The notes below the pieces were generated by a model. It searched no databases. It saw nothing but the letters and a program-made list of their open reading frames with translations, and was not told the origin of the DNA. A DNA stretch of 64,000 nucleotides, taken from Actinomadura coerulea. Its GTDB lineage: Bacteria > Actinomycetota > Actinomycetes > Streptosporangiales > Streptosporangiaceae. Shown piece by piece: positions 25,975-33,496 of this stretch. Position 1 is the first letter of the stretch; every line of letters begins with the position of its first letter. Both the position numbers and the translations under genes were made by a program. The stretch lies in assembly GCF_014208105.1 (NCBI RefSeq), contig NZ_JACHMQ010000001.1, positions 5,766,001-5,830,000 of the forward strand, read 5' to 3'.

Positions 25975-26338
25975 GGCTCCGATCTGAAGGCTTCGTTCTA
26001 ACGGCTCCGATCTGAGGCGCTCGCGCATCCGCGCGGGCGCCTTCGCGCATGCCCGCCGTCCCGTGACGATGCCGGTATGGACCGAACGCCAGGGAGATCA
26101 TGGGGTTTTCACTGATTGACCCCTTTCAATGGGGTCTGGATGTCCATTATGGGCCTTTCGTCGGGGCCATGGAGATTGCCATTGATCGTTCCGCACCAAA
26201 GCCTTCACGGTTCGCACTGATCACTATTCTCAATGTTTGCGACCAGCACGACATGCGCGGAATTCCCCCCGGGAAGCGTGATCAAGGAACACGATGCCGG
26301 ACACCTCCGGCAACGAAGATCATTTCGATGGGGGAAGA
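25975..26338. other. Spacer upstream of the SH3 protein gene
   Basis: 364 bases without a supported gene. The second half is clearly more AT-rich than its surroundings. It holds a perfect hairpin, GACCCC (26118-26123) and GGGGTC (26131-26136) with a 7-base loop. Promoter elements for the SH3 protein probably lie here. I looked for a c-di-AMP riboswitch and did not find its conserved blocks. Short open frames in it lack ribosome-binding sites and normal codon use. Confidence 0.45.
26118..26136. promoter_or_regulatory. Hairpin in the leader region of the SH3 protein gene
   Basis: Perfect 6-base arms GACCCC and GGGGTC flank the loop TTTCAAT, about 200 bases upstream of the SH3 protein start. 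It could be an operator or a leader stem-loop; there is nothing to decide between these. Confidence 0.3.
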
Positions 26339-27043
26339 ATGAGGACAAGCGCGCGAACCGGCATGGCGCTCGCCGTGGCCGGTGCGGCGGGCGGTCTGTC
26401 GCTGCTGTCCGGCGGAGCCGTCGCCGTCGCGGCGACGGACGCGGGCCACGCCGAGGCGGCGGCCACCGCCAGCCGGGCGGCGGTCTGCCGGTACGAGGTC
26501 ACCGCACGGCACGGCCTGGCGGTCCGCACGGGTCCCGGCGTCAAGTACAGGCAGGTCGGCACGCTGCCGTACCGCAAGCACATCAGCGCCGACTGCAAGA
26601 ACAGCGGCTGGACCCAGCTTCGCGGCAGCGTCCCGCCGGCCTGGATCGGCAAGTGGGTCTCGCGGACCTACCTCAAGCCGATCGCGTCCGTCAGCGTCTG
26701 CCGCTACGAGGTCACCGCCAGGCACGGCCTCGCGGTCCGCAACGGTCCCGGCACCAAGTTCAAGCAGGTCGGCACGCTGCCCTACGGCAAGCACATCGGC
26801 GCCGACTGCAAGAACAGCGGCTGGACCCAGCTGCGCCAGAGCGTCCCGCCGGCCTGGATCGGCAAGTGGGTCTCGCGGACCTACCTCAAGCCGATCAAGC
26901 CGCATGGCGGCGTCATGGCCGGTGGCGGCGGCACCTCGATGTCGAGCCTCCCGATGCTGGCGGGCGCCGGTCTCGGGGTCCTCGCCCTCGGAGGCGGCAT
27001 CGCCGTCGCGGCCCGTCGCCGTCAGGTGAAGGGCGTTTCCTGA
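26339..27043 (+). CDS. Secreted protein with two SH3-like repeats and a C-terminal anchor
   Basis: A 234-residue exported protein. A signal peptide (residues 1-32, ending AVAVAA) is followed by two near-identical SH3_3-type repeats, 50-115 and 121-186. Each has two cysteines (C50/C86 and C121/C157), the phrase RHGLAVR and GPG, and ends WIGKWVSRTYLKPI. A Gly/Ser linker leads to SSLPMLAGAG, a hydrophobic helix (about 205-225) and ARRRQ. That C-terminus looks like a cell-wall sorting region but lacks LPxTG or LAxTG. Bacterial SH3 repeats usually bind peptidoglycan. The class F sortase gene follows after five bases, so the two probably work together. The ATG follows GGGGGAAGA. Confidence 0.88.
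   Translation: MRTSARTGMALAVAGAAGGLSLLSGGAVAVAATDAGHAEAAATASRAAVCRYEVTARHGLAVRTGPGVKYRQVGTLPYRKHISADCKNSGWTQLRGSVPPAWIGKWVSRTYLKPIASVSVCRYEVTARHGLAVRNGPGTKFKQVGTLPYGKHIGADCKNSGWTQLRQSVPPAWIGKWVSRTYLKPIKPHGGVMAGGGGTSMSSLPMLAGAGLGVLALGGGIAVAARRRQVKGVS
26486..26896 (+). repeat. Two tandem 198-bp coding repeats
   Basis: Copies at 26486-26683 and 26699-26896, offset by 213 bases (71 codons), encode the two SH3-like units. They are nearly identical at the DNA level, including at third codon positions, which points to a recent duplication or gene conversion. Confidence 0.9.
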
Positions 27044-27047
27044 GCCC

Positions 27048-27734
27048 ATGGACAGCAGAAGGCGCGGCGGCCGGTCGAGCCGTTTCTGGTACCGGCTGGC
27101 CGCCGCGCTCATCGCGACGGGGACCGCGATGTTCGTGGTCGGACTGGTGCGCGACCACACCGGTCCGCCACCGCAACCGCCGTCCTCGGATCTCGTGCAG
27201 CCGACTCCCGTGAACGCCGAGCCCGAGCCGGACAACGCGCTCCGGCCGTCCGTTCCGGAACGCGTCAGAATTCCGTCCATCAGGGTCGACGCGCCGATCC
27301 GCCGCGTCACCACGGAACGGGACGGGACGCTCGGCGTCCCGCCGCTGAACCGGGTCCGGGAGGTCGGCTGGTGGGAGGACGGCCCGACGCCCGGTGAGAA
27401 CGGCAGCAGCGTGCTCGTCGGCCACGTCGACTCCAAGTCGGGGCCGGGCGCCTTCTACGAGCTCGGCGCGCTCCGCCCGGGCCGCCGGATCGAGATCGTC
27501 CGTGAGGACGGCACCGCGCCGGCCTTCCGCATCGACCGGATCGAGCGCGTCGACAAGGACCGGTTCCCGACCGACAGCGTCTACGGGCAGCGGGGGCGGC
27601 CGGAGCTGCGCCTGGTGACCTGCGGCGGCAGGTTCGATCGCAAGCGGGGGCACTACCTGGACAACGTCATCGTCTACGCGTCCCTGATCCCCGGTCCCCG
27701 GAACGCCGTTCCGGGGACCCACCGCAAGTCCTGA
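27048..27734 (+). CDS. Class F sortase
   Basis: A 228-residue membrane-tethered transpeptidase. One N-terminal helix (about 16-35) is followed by a Pro-rich linker and a sortase domain from about 70. The catalytic His is H126 (VLVGHVDS), the Cys is C182 in RLVTCGG, and an Arg-containing stretch FDRKRGHYLDN follows before the last strand. Class F sortases of actinobacteria attach proteins to the cell wall or link pilins. It starts five bases after the secreted SH3 protein gene, which makes that protein its most likely substrate. The catalytic set looks complete. Confidence 0.92.
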   Translation: MDSRRRGGRSSRFWYRLAAALIATGTAMFVVGLVRDHTGPPPQPPSSDLVQPTPVNAEPEPDNALRPSVPERVRIPSIRVDAPIRRVTTERDGTLGVPPLNRVREVGWWEDGPTPGENGSSVLVGHVDSKSGPGAFYELGALRPGRRIEIVREDGTAPAFRIDRIERVDKDRFPTDSVYGQRGRPELRLVTCGGRFDRKRGHYLDNVIVYASLIPGPRNAVPGTHRKS

Positions 27735-27787
27735 CGGCCGGTGGCCGCCGAGCCGGGCCCGCCCCCGCCGGGCCCGGCTCGCGGCCG

Positions 27788-28024
27788 TCAGCCGGACGGT
27801 TCGCGGCCGTCGGTGGCCACGGGGTGCTCCACCAGGGCCAGGACGCGGCTCGCCATGAAGCGGGCCGTGCGGACGGGGGTCCCCGTCCGGGTGACCTCGC
27901 TGACCTCCACGACGCCGCGCCGCGTCGCGATCTCCACGCGGCGGCCCGCCCGGCTCGCCGCGACCTCGTACGTCCGTGTTCCCTCGCCGGCGTCGATCAC
28001 GATTTCGACCCTGTCGCCCTTCAT
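27788..28024 (-). CDS. Small protein of unknown function behind a LexA-like box
   Basis: A 78-residue protein, strand-rich at the start (RVEIVIDAGEGTRTYEVAAS and GRRVEIATRRGVVEVSEVTR), then a helix with RTARFMASRVLALVEH. It contains no cysteine, signal or membrane helix. I do not recognise it. A GGAGG lies 8-9 bases before the ATG. Twenty bases upstream of the start is a 16-bp palindrome matching the actinobacterial SOS box except for one base, so DNA-damage induction is a reasonable prediction. It follows the TauE/SafE gene on the same strand. Confidence 0.75.
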   Translation of the reverse strand: MKGDRVEIVIDAGEGTRTYEVAASRAGRRVEIATRRGVVEVSEVTRTGTPVRTARFMASRVLALVEHPVATDGREPSG

Positions 28025-28043
28025 CCGCGCGAACCTCCGGTAG

Positions 28044-28059
28044 TCGAACGTATATTCGA
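28044..28059. promoter_or_regulatory. LexA (SOS) box candidate
   Basis: TCGAACGTATATTCGA differs at one position from the actinobacterial LexA consensus TCGAAC-N4-GTTCGA. It lies 20 bases before the start of a 78-residue gene. Just upstream on the minus strand are TTGCGG (28081-28086) and TATAAG (28060-28065), 15 bases apart, which could be the promoter the box would block. Confidence 0.55.
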
Positions 28060-28113
28060 CTTATACCCGGAACGCGCTGCCCGCAATCCTTCCAAAAGGT
28101 GCGAAAGCCCTGG

Positions 28114-28887
28114 TCAGGCCAGGAGATTCACGATCGCGACGACGCCCACGACGACGATCACGGCGCGCAGCGCCAGCGGCGGGATGCGGCGGCCGACCTT
28201 GGCTCCGATCACGCCCCCGCAGGTGGAGCCGGCGGCGATGAGCAGCACGACCCACCAGTCGATCCGGGCGTCGGCGAACAGCCACATGAGCGTGAACAGG
28301 ATCGCGGCGGTGCCGTTCACGACGGCCGACAGGACGTTCTTGCCCGCGTTCAGGCGCTGCAGGTCGTCGTCCAGCATGATGCCGAGCAGGGCGATGAGGA
28401 TGATGCCCTGCGCGGCGCCGAAGTAGCCGCCGTACATCCCCGCGAGGAGCACGCCGACCCACAGCGCCGGGCCGCCGTGCTGCGGGCGGTGCTCCCCCTC
28501 CCGGCGGCGCAGCATCCACTTCTGCAGGCGCGGCTGCACGATGACGAGGACGAGCGCGATGACGATCAGCGCGACGACGATGACGTCGAACGCCTCGGCG
28601 GGCAGTCCGAGCAGCAGCAGGCCGCCGATCACGGCCCCGACGAAGGAGCCGGACGCCAGGCGCGTCAGCCGGCCGCGCTGCCCCTTCAGCTCGTGGCGGT
28701 AGCCGTAGGCGCCCGTCACGCCGCCCGGGACGAGCCCGATGTTGTTGGAGATGTTCGCGACCACGGGCGGGTAGCCGAGCGCGACCAGGGTCGGGAAGGT
28801 GATCAGGGAGCCGGACCCGACGACGGTGTTGATGCCTCCGGCGGCCACACCGGCCGCGAACACGGCTGCCGCGTCCAGCAGATTCAC
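28114..28887 (-). CDS. TauE/SafE-family transporter
   Basis: A 257-residue integral membrane protein with about eight helices in two similar halves. It opens with FAAGVAAGGINTVVGSGSLITFPTLV and repeats the motif with GMYGGYFGAAQGIILIALLG, both hallmarks of TauE/SafE. Members export or import sulfite, sulfoacetate or other anions. No sulfur gene is adjacent, so the substrate is open. The start is GTG with no strong ribosome-binding site; an alternative start within the first helix is unlikely. Confidence 0.9.
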   Translation of the reverse strand: MNLLDAAAVFAAGVAAGGINTVVGSGSLITFPTLVALGYPPVVANISNNIGLVPGGVTGAYGYRHELKGQRGRLTRLASGSFVGAVIGGLLLLGLPAEAFDVIVVALIVIALVLVIVQPRLQKWMLRRREGEHRPQHGGPALWVGVLLAGMYGGYFGAAQGIILIALLGIMLDDDLQRLNAGKNVLSAVVNGTAAILFTLMWLFADARIDWWVVLLIAAGSTCGGVIGAKVGRRIPPLALRAVIVVVGVVAIVNLLA

Positions 28888-28993
28888 GTACGTCCCATCC
28901 CTGCGCTACGAGTTCCCGACGGCGCGTACATCGTAGGGATCCCGCGGCGCGCGGCCGTCGATCGGGGGGCCGTTTTGTGGCATCCCGCCCGGT

Positions 28994-29782
28994 TCAACGG
29001 GCCGAGCGGGCGTACCAGCGGCCGTTCTGGCGGTCGATCGTCAGCGGGAGCCCGAACGTCTCCGACAGGTGCTCGGGGGTGAAGACCTCGTCCACCTTGC
29101 CCTGGGCGACGATGCCCCCGGACCGCAGCAGCAGCGCGTGGGTGAAGCCCTCCGGGACCTCCTCCACGTGGTGGCTGACCATCGCGATGGCGGGCGCGGC
29201 CGGGTCGTCGGCGAGCGCGGCGAGGCGGGCGACGAGGTCCTCGCGCCCGCCGAGGTCGAGGCCGGCGGCGGGCTCGTCGAGCAGCAGCAGCTCGGGGTCG
29301 GGCATGAGCGCGCGGGCGATCTGGACGCGCTTGCGCTCGCCCTCCGACAGCGTGCTGAACGTCCGGCGGATCAGGTCGGCGGCGCCGAGCGCCTCCAGCA
29401 GCGCGACGGCCCGGTCGAGGTCGGTCGAGTCGTACTCCTCCTGCCAGCGGCCGATGATCGCGTACGAGGCGGTCAGCACCAGGTCGATGACCGTCTCACC
29501 GGCCGGGACCTTCTCCGCGACCGAGGAGCTGGCGAGGCCGATCCGCGGGCGCAGCTCGAACACGTCGGTGCGGCCGAGCTCCTCCTCCAGGATGGAGACG
29601 CTGCCCTCGGTGGGATGCAGCATGGCGGCGGCGATCTGCAGCAGCGTGGTCTTGCCCGCGCCGTTCGGGCCGACGATGACCCACCGGTCGCCCTCGTCGA
29701 CCGTCCATGTGACGTCGCGCAGCAGGGTGGCCCCGCCGCGCCTGACCCCGACTCCGCGGAGTTGAAGCACCTCGCCTGCCAT
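28994..29782 (-). CDS. Orphan ABC-transporter ATP-binding protein
   Basis: A 262-residue ATPase with a complete nucleotide site: Walker A GPNGAGKTT (38-46), a Q-loop-equivalent segment near 80, signature LSEGERKR, Walker B LLLLDEPAAGLD and switch His in MVSHHVEE. The sequence looks closest to the single-domain ABC proteins such as ModF/YlmA-type rather than to a permease partner. No membrane subunit lies beside it. A non-transport role, or use of a distant permease, is possible. Confidence 0.9.
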   Translation of the reverse strand: MAGEVLQLRGVGVRRGGATLLRDVTWTVDEGDRWVIVGPNGAGKTTLLQIAAAMLHPTEGSVSILEEELGRTDVFELRPRIGLASSSVAEKVPAGETVIDLVLTASYAIIGRWQEEYDSTDLDRAVALLEALGAADLIRRTFSTLSEGERKRVQIARALMPDPELLLLDEPAAGLDLGGREDLVARLAALADDPAAPAIAMVSHHVEEVPEGFTHALLLRSGGIVAQGKVDEVFTPEHLSETFGLPLTIDRQNGRWYARSAR

Positions 29783-30008
29783 CGCGCGCCTTCGTCCCCA
29801 ATCCGGTGGTCCGTGCTCCCGCTTGCAGGAAAGAACCTATGCGATCCGGGGCGGCCGTGGCCCCCCGGGATCGCACCAGAAGAACGGTCCAGGAACACTC
29901 CCGCGGCGCGAGAGGTCCCTTACGTCCGGTGGCACCGGCGATCCGAGCGCTTATCGTGGATCGCATGCCCATTGCGGAACGCACGAGACCGAGAATGAGC
30001 ACGGACGT

Positions 30009-30776
30009 ATGAGCAGGGCCGTCGCGATCGCCCTCGTCGCCTGGGGCAACGCCTGGCTGACGGGGCACGTCGGCCTGGACGAGGCCGTCGACGAGATCGA
30101 GAAGAGCGCGGGCCCGCAGATCGTCGGCGGCGAGCCCGCCGAGGTGACGCTGCGGCGCGGCCTCGGCGACCTGCGCGTCGGCGGTCTGGCGGCGCTGCGG
30201 CTGGCCCTGCCCGAGCCGGGCGATCCGCTCGGACTGACCGGGCCGCCGTCCTTCAACGCCGCGGCGATCGAGGCGGGCGCCGCGGCCGTCGCCGTGCTCG
30301 GCGGGCGGGCGATGGGGCTCGTCCCGTCGCTTGACCGGCGCGGCTCGTCCTACGTGGGCGTCCGCTGGACGACGCACGACGCGTCGGCGGCGCCGCCCGA
30401 CGTCCCGTCCCTCGCGGAGGCCGACCGGCGGCTCACGCTCGCCATGGGGGACGCCACCGAGGCGCTGCTGGCCGTCGACGACTTCGCCGGCGTGCCGCCC
30501 GAGATCGCGGACGCGCTGGTCGACCTGCGCGACCCCGACCGCGGCGACCACCCGCTGTCCCCCGGCTACCCGCCCCGCGCCCACCGCGTCGCCGCCCTCG
30601 CCGGCCGCCTGTCCCTGGTCGTCGACCTCGCCCGGCAGATGGACGACCGCGGCCTCAGCGCCGACCAGATGAGGCGCCGCGGCGAGGCCCTCCGCCTCCT
30701 GGACGCCGCCGTACGCCGCGCCCTGGTGGCGGCTTGCAACAGTGCGTTCGACCCGGTGCCTGGAGCGGAGCGCTAG
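30009..30776 (+). CDS. Conserved-looking protein of unknown function
   Basis: A 255-residue, mostly helical cytoplasmic protein rich in Ala and Asp, without recognisable domain, signal or membrane helix. Typical segments are VAIALVAWGNAWLTGHVGLD near the start and GRLSLVVDLARQMDDRGL near 205. Third-position GC is high throughout, and it looks like a real actinobacterial hypothetical protein. The last eight codons and the TAG stop lie within a 26-bp repeat that recurs 98 bases downstream, so the very C-terminus comes from an extragenic repeat. Confidence 0.75.
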   Translation: MSRAVAIALVAWGNAWLTGHVGLDEAVDEIEKSAGPQIVGGEPAEVTLRRGLGDLRVGGLAALRLALPEPGDPLGLTGPPSFNAAAIEAGAAAVAVLGGRAMGLVPSLDRRGSSYVGVRWTTHDASAAPPDVPSLAEADRRLTLAMGDATEALLAVDDFAGVPPEIADALVDLRDPDRGDHPLSPGYPPRAHRVAALAGRLSLVVDLARQMDDRGLSADQMRRRGEALRLLDAAVRRALVAACNSAFDPVPGAER

Positions 30777-30875
30777 CGGAGCGGAAGGCGCCGGGTCGGC
30801 TCCGCCCCTGCCCGGGGGGCGTGGGGGGTCGCCCCCCACAAAGAAACCGCCCGGTGCCTGGAGCGGAGCGCTAGC
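30752..30875. repeat. 26-bp direct repeat pair at a gene end
   Basis: Identical 26-base copies at 30752-30777 and 30850-30875, 98 bases apart. The first contains the end of the unknown gene and its stop codon, and the second runs into the left arm of a long hairpin. Both end in GAGCGGAGCGCTAGC. The arrangement looks like a dispersed extragenic repeat rather than a functional gene part. Confidence 0.8.
30821..30839. terminator. G-rich hairpin between convergent genes
   Basis: GTGGGGGG (30821-30828) and CCCCCCAC (30832-30839) form a perfect 8-base stem with loop TCG, 45 bases past the unknown gene. It probably ends transcription from that side. The same G-rich word occurs, inverted, inside hppA at 43179-43197. 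Confidence 0.6.
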
Positions 30876-30911
30876 TGTAGTGACCATGGACGTTGGTCAC
30901 TACAGCTAGCG
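30869..30911. terminator. 17-bp perfect hairpin (bidirectional terminator or palindromic repeat)
   Basis: A perfect 17-base stem (30869-30885 and 30895-30911) with a 9-base loop ATGGACGTT, starting CGCTAGCTGTAG. It lies between two convergent genes, so a bidirectional terminator fits. No T-run follows on either strand, and a direct-repeat copy abuts its left arm, so a mobile palindromic repeat is the alternative. Confidence 0.65.
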
Positions 30912-30996
30912 GAGTGCGGGCTTCGTCTGGGGTTTTGGGCGTGCACAGCGAAGCGGGGCGTCCCGGGTGGGGCGCCCCGCTGTCGTGGGTCGTGGG

Positions 30997-31713
30997 TCAG
31001 GCGCGGACCACGATGGTGTTGCAGATCTTGTCGGCGAAGGTCTGCTTGCGCTCGTCCCACAGCGGCCAGAGGAAGCCGATGTAGCACAGGAAGCTGTCGG
31101 CGACGTGCGCGATCTTGCGCACGAAGGCCATGCCGAAGCCGATGGGCTGGCCGGTCTGCGCGCCGACGAGGCGGATGCCCATCTGGCGCTTGCCGATGGA
31201 CTGGCCGGTGGTGCCCTCCTGGTAGCAGATCCAGAGGCCGCCCGCGATGGAGATGGCCGCGCCGATCAGCATGAGCAGGAGCCCGAACAGCGCCGCGCCC
31301 GAGCTGCCGGAGCTGGAGAGCACGATCATCAGGATGTACAGCACGAACACCGGACCACCGAAGATCAGGTAGTCGATGATGTAGCCGCCGGCGCGCGAGC
31401 CCCACTCGGCGAGCTGGCCGCCCGAGCCGTAGTGGTGGTGGTGCACCTCGTAGCCGGGCTGGGAGGGGCCCGAGGGCGCTCCGTAGCCGGGCTGGGCCGG
31501 GGGCTGCTGGCCGTACCCGGGCTGCGCCGGGGGCTGACCGTAACCCGGCTGCGCGGGGGGCTGGCCGTAGCCGGGCTGCGCCGGAGGCTGGCCGTAGCCG
31601 GGCTGCGCCGGGGGCTGGCCGTAGCCGGGCTGGGCCGGGGGCTGCTGGCCGTACCCGGGCTGTTGCTGCCCGTAGCCCGGCTGCTGACCGTACGGGTCGT
31701 AGGGGTTGCCCAC
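30997..31713 (-). CDS. RDD-family membrane protein with a PGYGQ-rich N-terminus
   Basis: A 238-residue protein. Residues 1-88 are low complexity, with PGYG occurring eight times, mostly as the 9-residue unit PGYGQPPAQ, and end in HHHHYG. Residues about 100-235 are an RDD domain with three to four membrane helices and the family's conserved Arg/Asp positions (WGSRAGGYIIDYLIF). A further conserved block is GTTGQSIGKRQMGIRLV. RDD proteins are of uncertain function; some are ion antiporters. The Tyr/Gln/Gly-rich tail is common in actinobacterial RDD proteins and may mediate self-association. Upstream on the same strand is a DUF2752 gene. Confidence 0.9.
   Translation of the reverse strand: MGNPYDPYGQQPGYGQQQPGYGQQPPAQPGYGQPPAQPGYGQPPAQPGYGQPPAQPGYGQPPAQPGYGQQPPAQPGYGAPSGPSQPGYEVHHHHYGSGGQLAEWGSRAGGYIIDYLIFGGPVFVLYILMIVLSSSGSSGAALFGLLLMLIGAAISIAGGLWICYQEGTTGQSIGKRQMGIRLVGAQTGQPIGFGMAFVRKIAHVADSFLCYIGFLWPLWDERKQTFADKICNTIVVRA
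31476..31680 (-). repeat. 27-bp coding repeats of the PGYG tail
   Basis: Tandem 27-base units encode PGYGQPPAQ; four are nearly identical and flanked by shorter variants. Copy number in such an array can change by slippage. Confidence 0.85.
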
Positions 31714-31801
31714 ACTTGCTCCTTATTGATTGACCCTGTGGTTATGTGACGCCCGCCGGACCCGGTGGGCTCCGCAAGTCTGACCGAGGACCGACCGCGG
31801 C

Positions 31802-32251
31802 TCAAACCCGCAGAACACCGAACCGGACGAGCTGCCACAGCTCCGACCCGACGAGGGCGGTGCCGAGCATCCAGGCACGGGTCTTCGGCTGGAGTGCCCA
31901 CCACCGGTCACCCAGCCCCAGTGGTGCGGCGGCGACGGCGATGGCGCCGGTGAGCGCGACCGGGTTCGCGAGGACGGCCTGGCCGGGGCGGCCCGAGCCG
32001 AACTCGATGAACACGGTCGTGCCCCCGCACAGGGGACACGGGATTCCGGTGAGTGCCCGCAGGGGACAGAGCACGCCGGGGTCGTTCACGCGGTGGATCC
32101 ATGACGCGCCGATGGCCGCGACGGCCATCGCCGCGACACGCAGCACCGCACCCTGGGGTCCGTGCCGCGCTGCGGTGAGGGTCCGGCTGACGATCCCCCC
32201 GAGAGCACCTCGCGGTGCACCGGCGGACGCCGCCCCGGGCGCTCCCCCCAA
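31802..32251 (-). CDS. DUF2752 membrane protein
   Basis: A 149-residue protein of the DUF2752 family. Its signature is CPLRALTGIPCPLCGGTT, with three cysteines and the conserved GG. Two or three membrane helices surround it, and the C-terminal helix contains WMLGTALVGSELWQLV. The family is of unknown function and common near other small membrane proteins. The TTG start at 32251 is chosen because GGAGG lies exactly five bases upstream; a longer frame from 32329 lacks a ribosome-binding site. It leads, after 88 bases, into the RDD gene on the same strand. Confidence 0.82.
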   Translation of the reverse strand: MGGAPGAASAGAPRGALGGIVSRTLTAARHGPQGAVLRVAAMAVAAIGASWIHRVNDPGVLCPLRALTGIPCPLCGGTTVFIEFGSGRPGQAVLANPVALTGAIAVAAAPLGLGDRWWALQPKTRAWMLGTALVGSELWQLVRFGVLRV

Positions 32252-32674
32252 CGAATCCTCCGCCTCGATGACATACAGGTGAGTGACCCGTATATCGGGT
32301 GCACCCTGAGGCGGGTCAAGTCCGGGCAACGATCCGGTGTCAGACCGTTACTCAGTGCTCGGCTACCCCACCTCTTGGGCAAGAGTAGGACAAATCACCT
32401 GCTACATGGGCACTCTTTCGCGTTCCGAGCATGAATGAATCGTCCGGTTCGGGGCGTGCGGCGAACGGGACGTGCGCGCGGACGGGGCGATGCCGGGGAT
32501 GCGCCGGAGACCGGGGCAGGGCGCGGCGCCCTGAGGGCACGGCGTGTCGCGCGGACGGGCGGATCGGCGCGTCGCGCCTGGCCCGGGGGCGTCTGGGCCC
32601 GAAGGATCGTCCGGCCCGGGGAGCGTCGGGCCGGGTCCGGCGTCCGGCCCGGGGCTGCGGGGCCGGGCGGGACG
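32252..32674. other. Spacer between DUF2752 and PP2C genes
   Basis: 423 bases without a supported gene. The left part should hold the DUF2752 promoter. The right part carries the direct repeat GTCCGGCCCGGGG (32609-32621 and 32642-32654) and two hairpins built from it: CCGGCCCG/CGGGCCGG at 32611-32634 and CCGGCCC/GGGCCGG at 32644-32666. They probably terminate the PP2C gene. Confidence 0.5.
32611..32666 (-). terminator. Double hairpin after the PP2C gene
   Basis: Two stem-loops made from GTCCGGCCCGGGG repeats (32611-32634 and 32644-32666) begin nine bases past the PP2C stop on the minus strand. No T-run follows. Confidence 0.5.
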
Positions 32675-33460
32675 TCAGGCCTGCGCGGCGGCGCCGACGA
32701 TGACGGACTGGTCGGCGCCGGAGAGGTGCTCGGCCTCGACGACGTCGGCGATGACGGCGGTGATGTTGTCGGGGCCGCCGTTGTCGCGGGCCATCTCGAT
32801 CAGCCGGTCGACGGCGCGCTGCGGGTCGGCCTCGGCGGACAGCACCTCGTAGATCTTCTGCGCGTCGACCGGGCCGCTCAGGCCGTCCGAGCACAGCAGG
32901 TACCGGTCGCCGAGACGGGCCTCGCGCAGCCGCAGGTCGGGCTCGCGGTCGTCGCGGCCGTCCAGCACGCGGTACAGCACGTGCGAGAGCCGGGACGTCT
33001 CCGCGGGGTCGGCCTGCTGGCCGGCCTGCTCGGCCTCCGCCTTGAGCAGCTCGTCCATGGTGTGGTCCTGCGTCATCTGGAAGAGCTCGCCGTCGCGCAG
33101 CAGGTAGCCGCGCGAGTCTCCGACGTGCGCCAGCGCGACGGACTCGCCGGACCAGAGCATGGCGGTGAGCGTGGTGCCCATCCGGCTCAGGTCGGGGCGT
33201 TCCTCCCGGACGATGCGCAACTTCTCGTTGGCCTCGGCCACGGCGCGGCCCAGCATGTCGACAAGATCGTCTTTGTGGGCATCGGTGTCCAGCGAGCGCA
33301 GTGAGCCGATCACGGTCGAGCTCGCGACCTCGCCGCCCGCATACCCGCCCATGCCGTCCGCGACCGCGATCAACCGCGCACCGGCGTACCCGGAGTCCTC
33401 GTTGTTCTCCCGGTTGCACCCGATGTCGCTGCCTGCTGCGTACCTGATTGCTACGTTCAT
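32675..33460 (-). CDS. PP2C-type serine/threonine phosphatase
   Basis: A 261-residue soluble phosphatase with all PP2C metal motifs: the early RENNED block, the VADGMGG motif, HVGDSRGYLL, CSDGLSG and the terminal DNITAV. It would dephosphorylate proteins phosphorylated by Hanks-type kinases. In many actinobacteria the PstP phosphatase gene lies in a cell-division operon with FHA, FtsW, penicillin-binding and kinase genes; none of these is here, so this is a separate paralog. The C-terminal 15 residues are Ala-rich. Confidence 0.93.
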   Translation of the reverse strand: MNVAIRYAAGSDIGCNRENNEDSGYAGARLIAVADGMGGYAGGEVASSTVIGSLRSLDTDAHKDDLVDMLGRAVAEANEKLRIVREERPDLSRMGTTLTAMLWSGESVALAHVGDSRGYLLRDGELFQMTQDHTMDELLKAEAEQAGQQADPAETSRLSHVLYRVLDGRDDREPDLRLREARLGDRYLLCSDGLSGPVDAQKIYEVLSAEADPQRAVDRLIEMARDNGGPDNITAVIADVVEAEHLSGADQSVIVGAAAQA

Positions 33461-33496
33461 ACCAATTTCGATGACGATCCTGTCAGAGGAGTTGTA

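Noticed and set aside
22534..26028. Very long minus-strand open frame of 1164 codons antisense to the molybdoenzyme and Rieske genes
   Set aside because: It mirrors the third-position GC bias of the real genes, its predicted protein is low-complexity Gly/Arg/Ala/Val-rich, and the plus-strand proteins have complete motifs.
25980..26338. Riboswitch or small gene before the SH3 protein
   Set aside because: Only a simple hairpin is evident; short open frames have no ribosome-binding site and atypical codon use.
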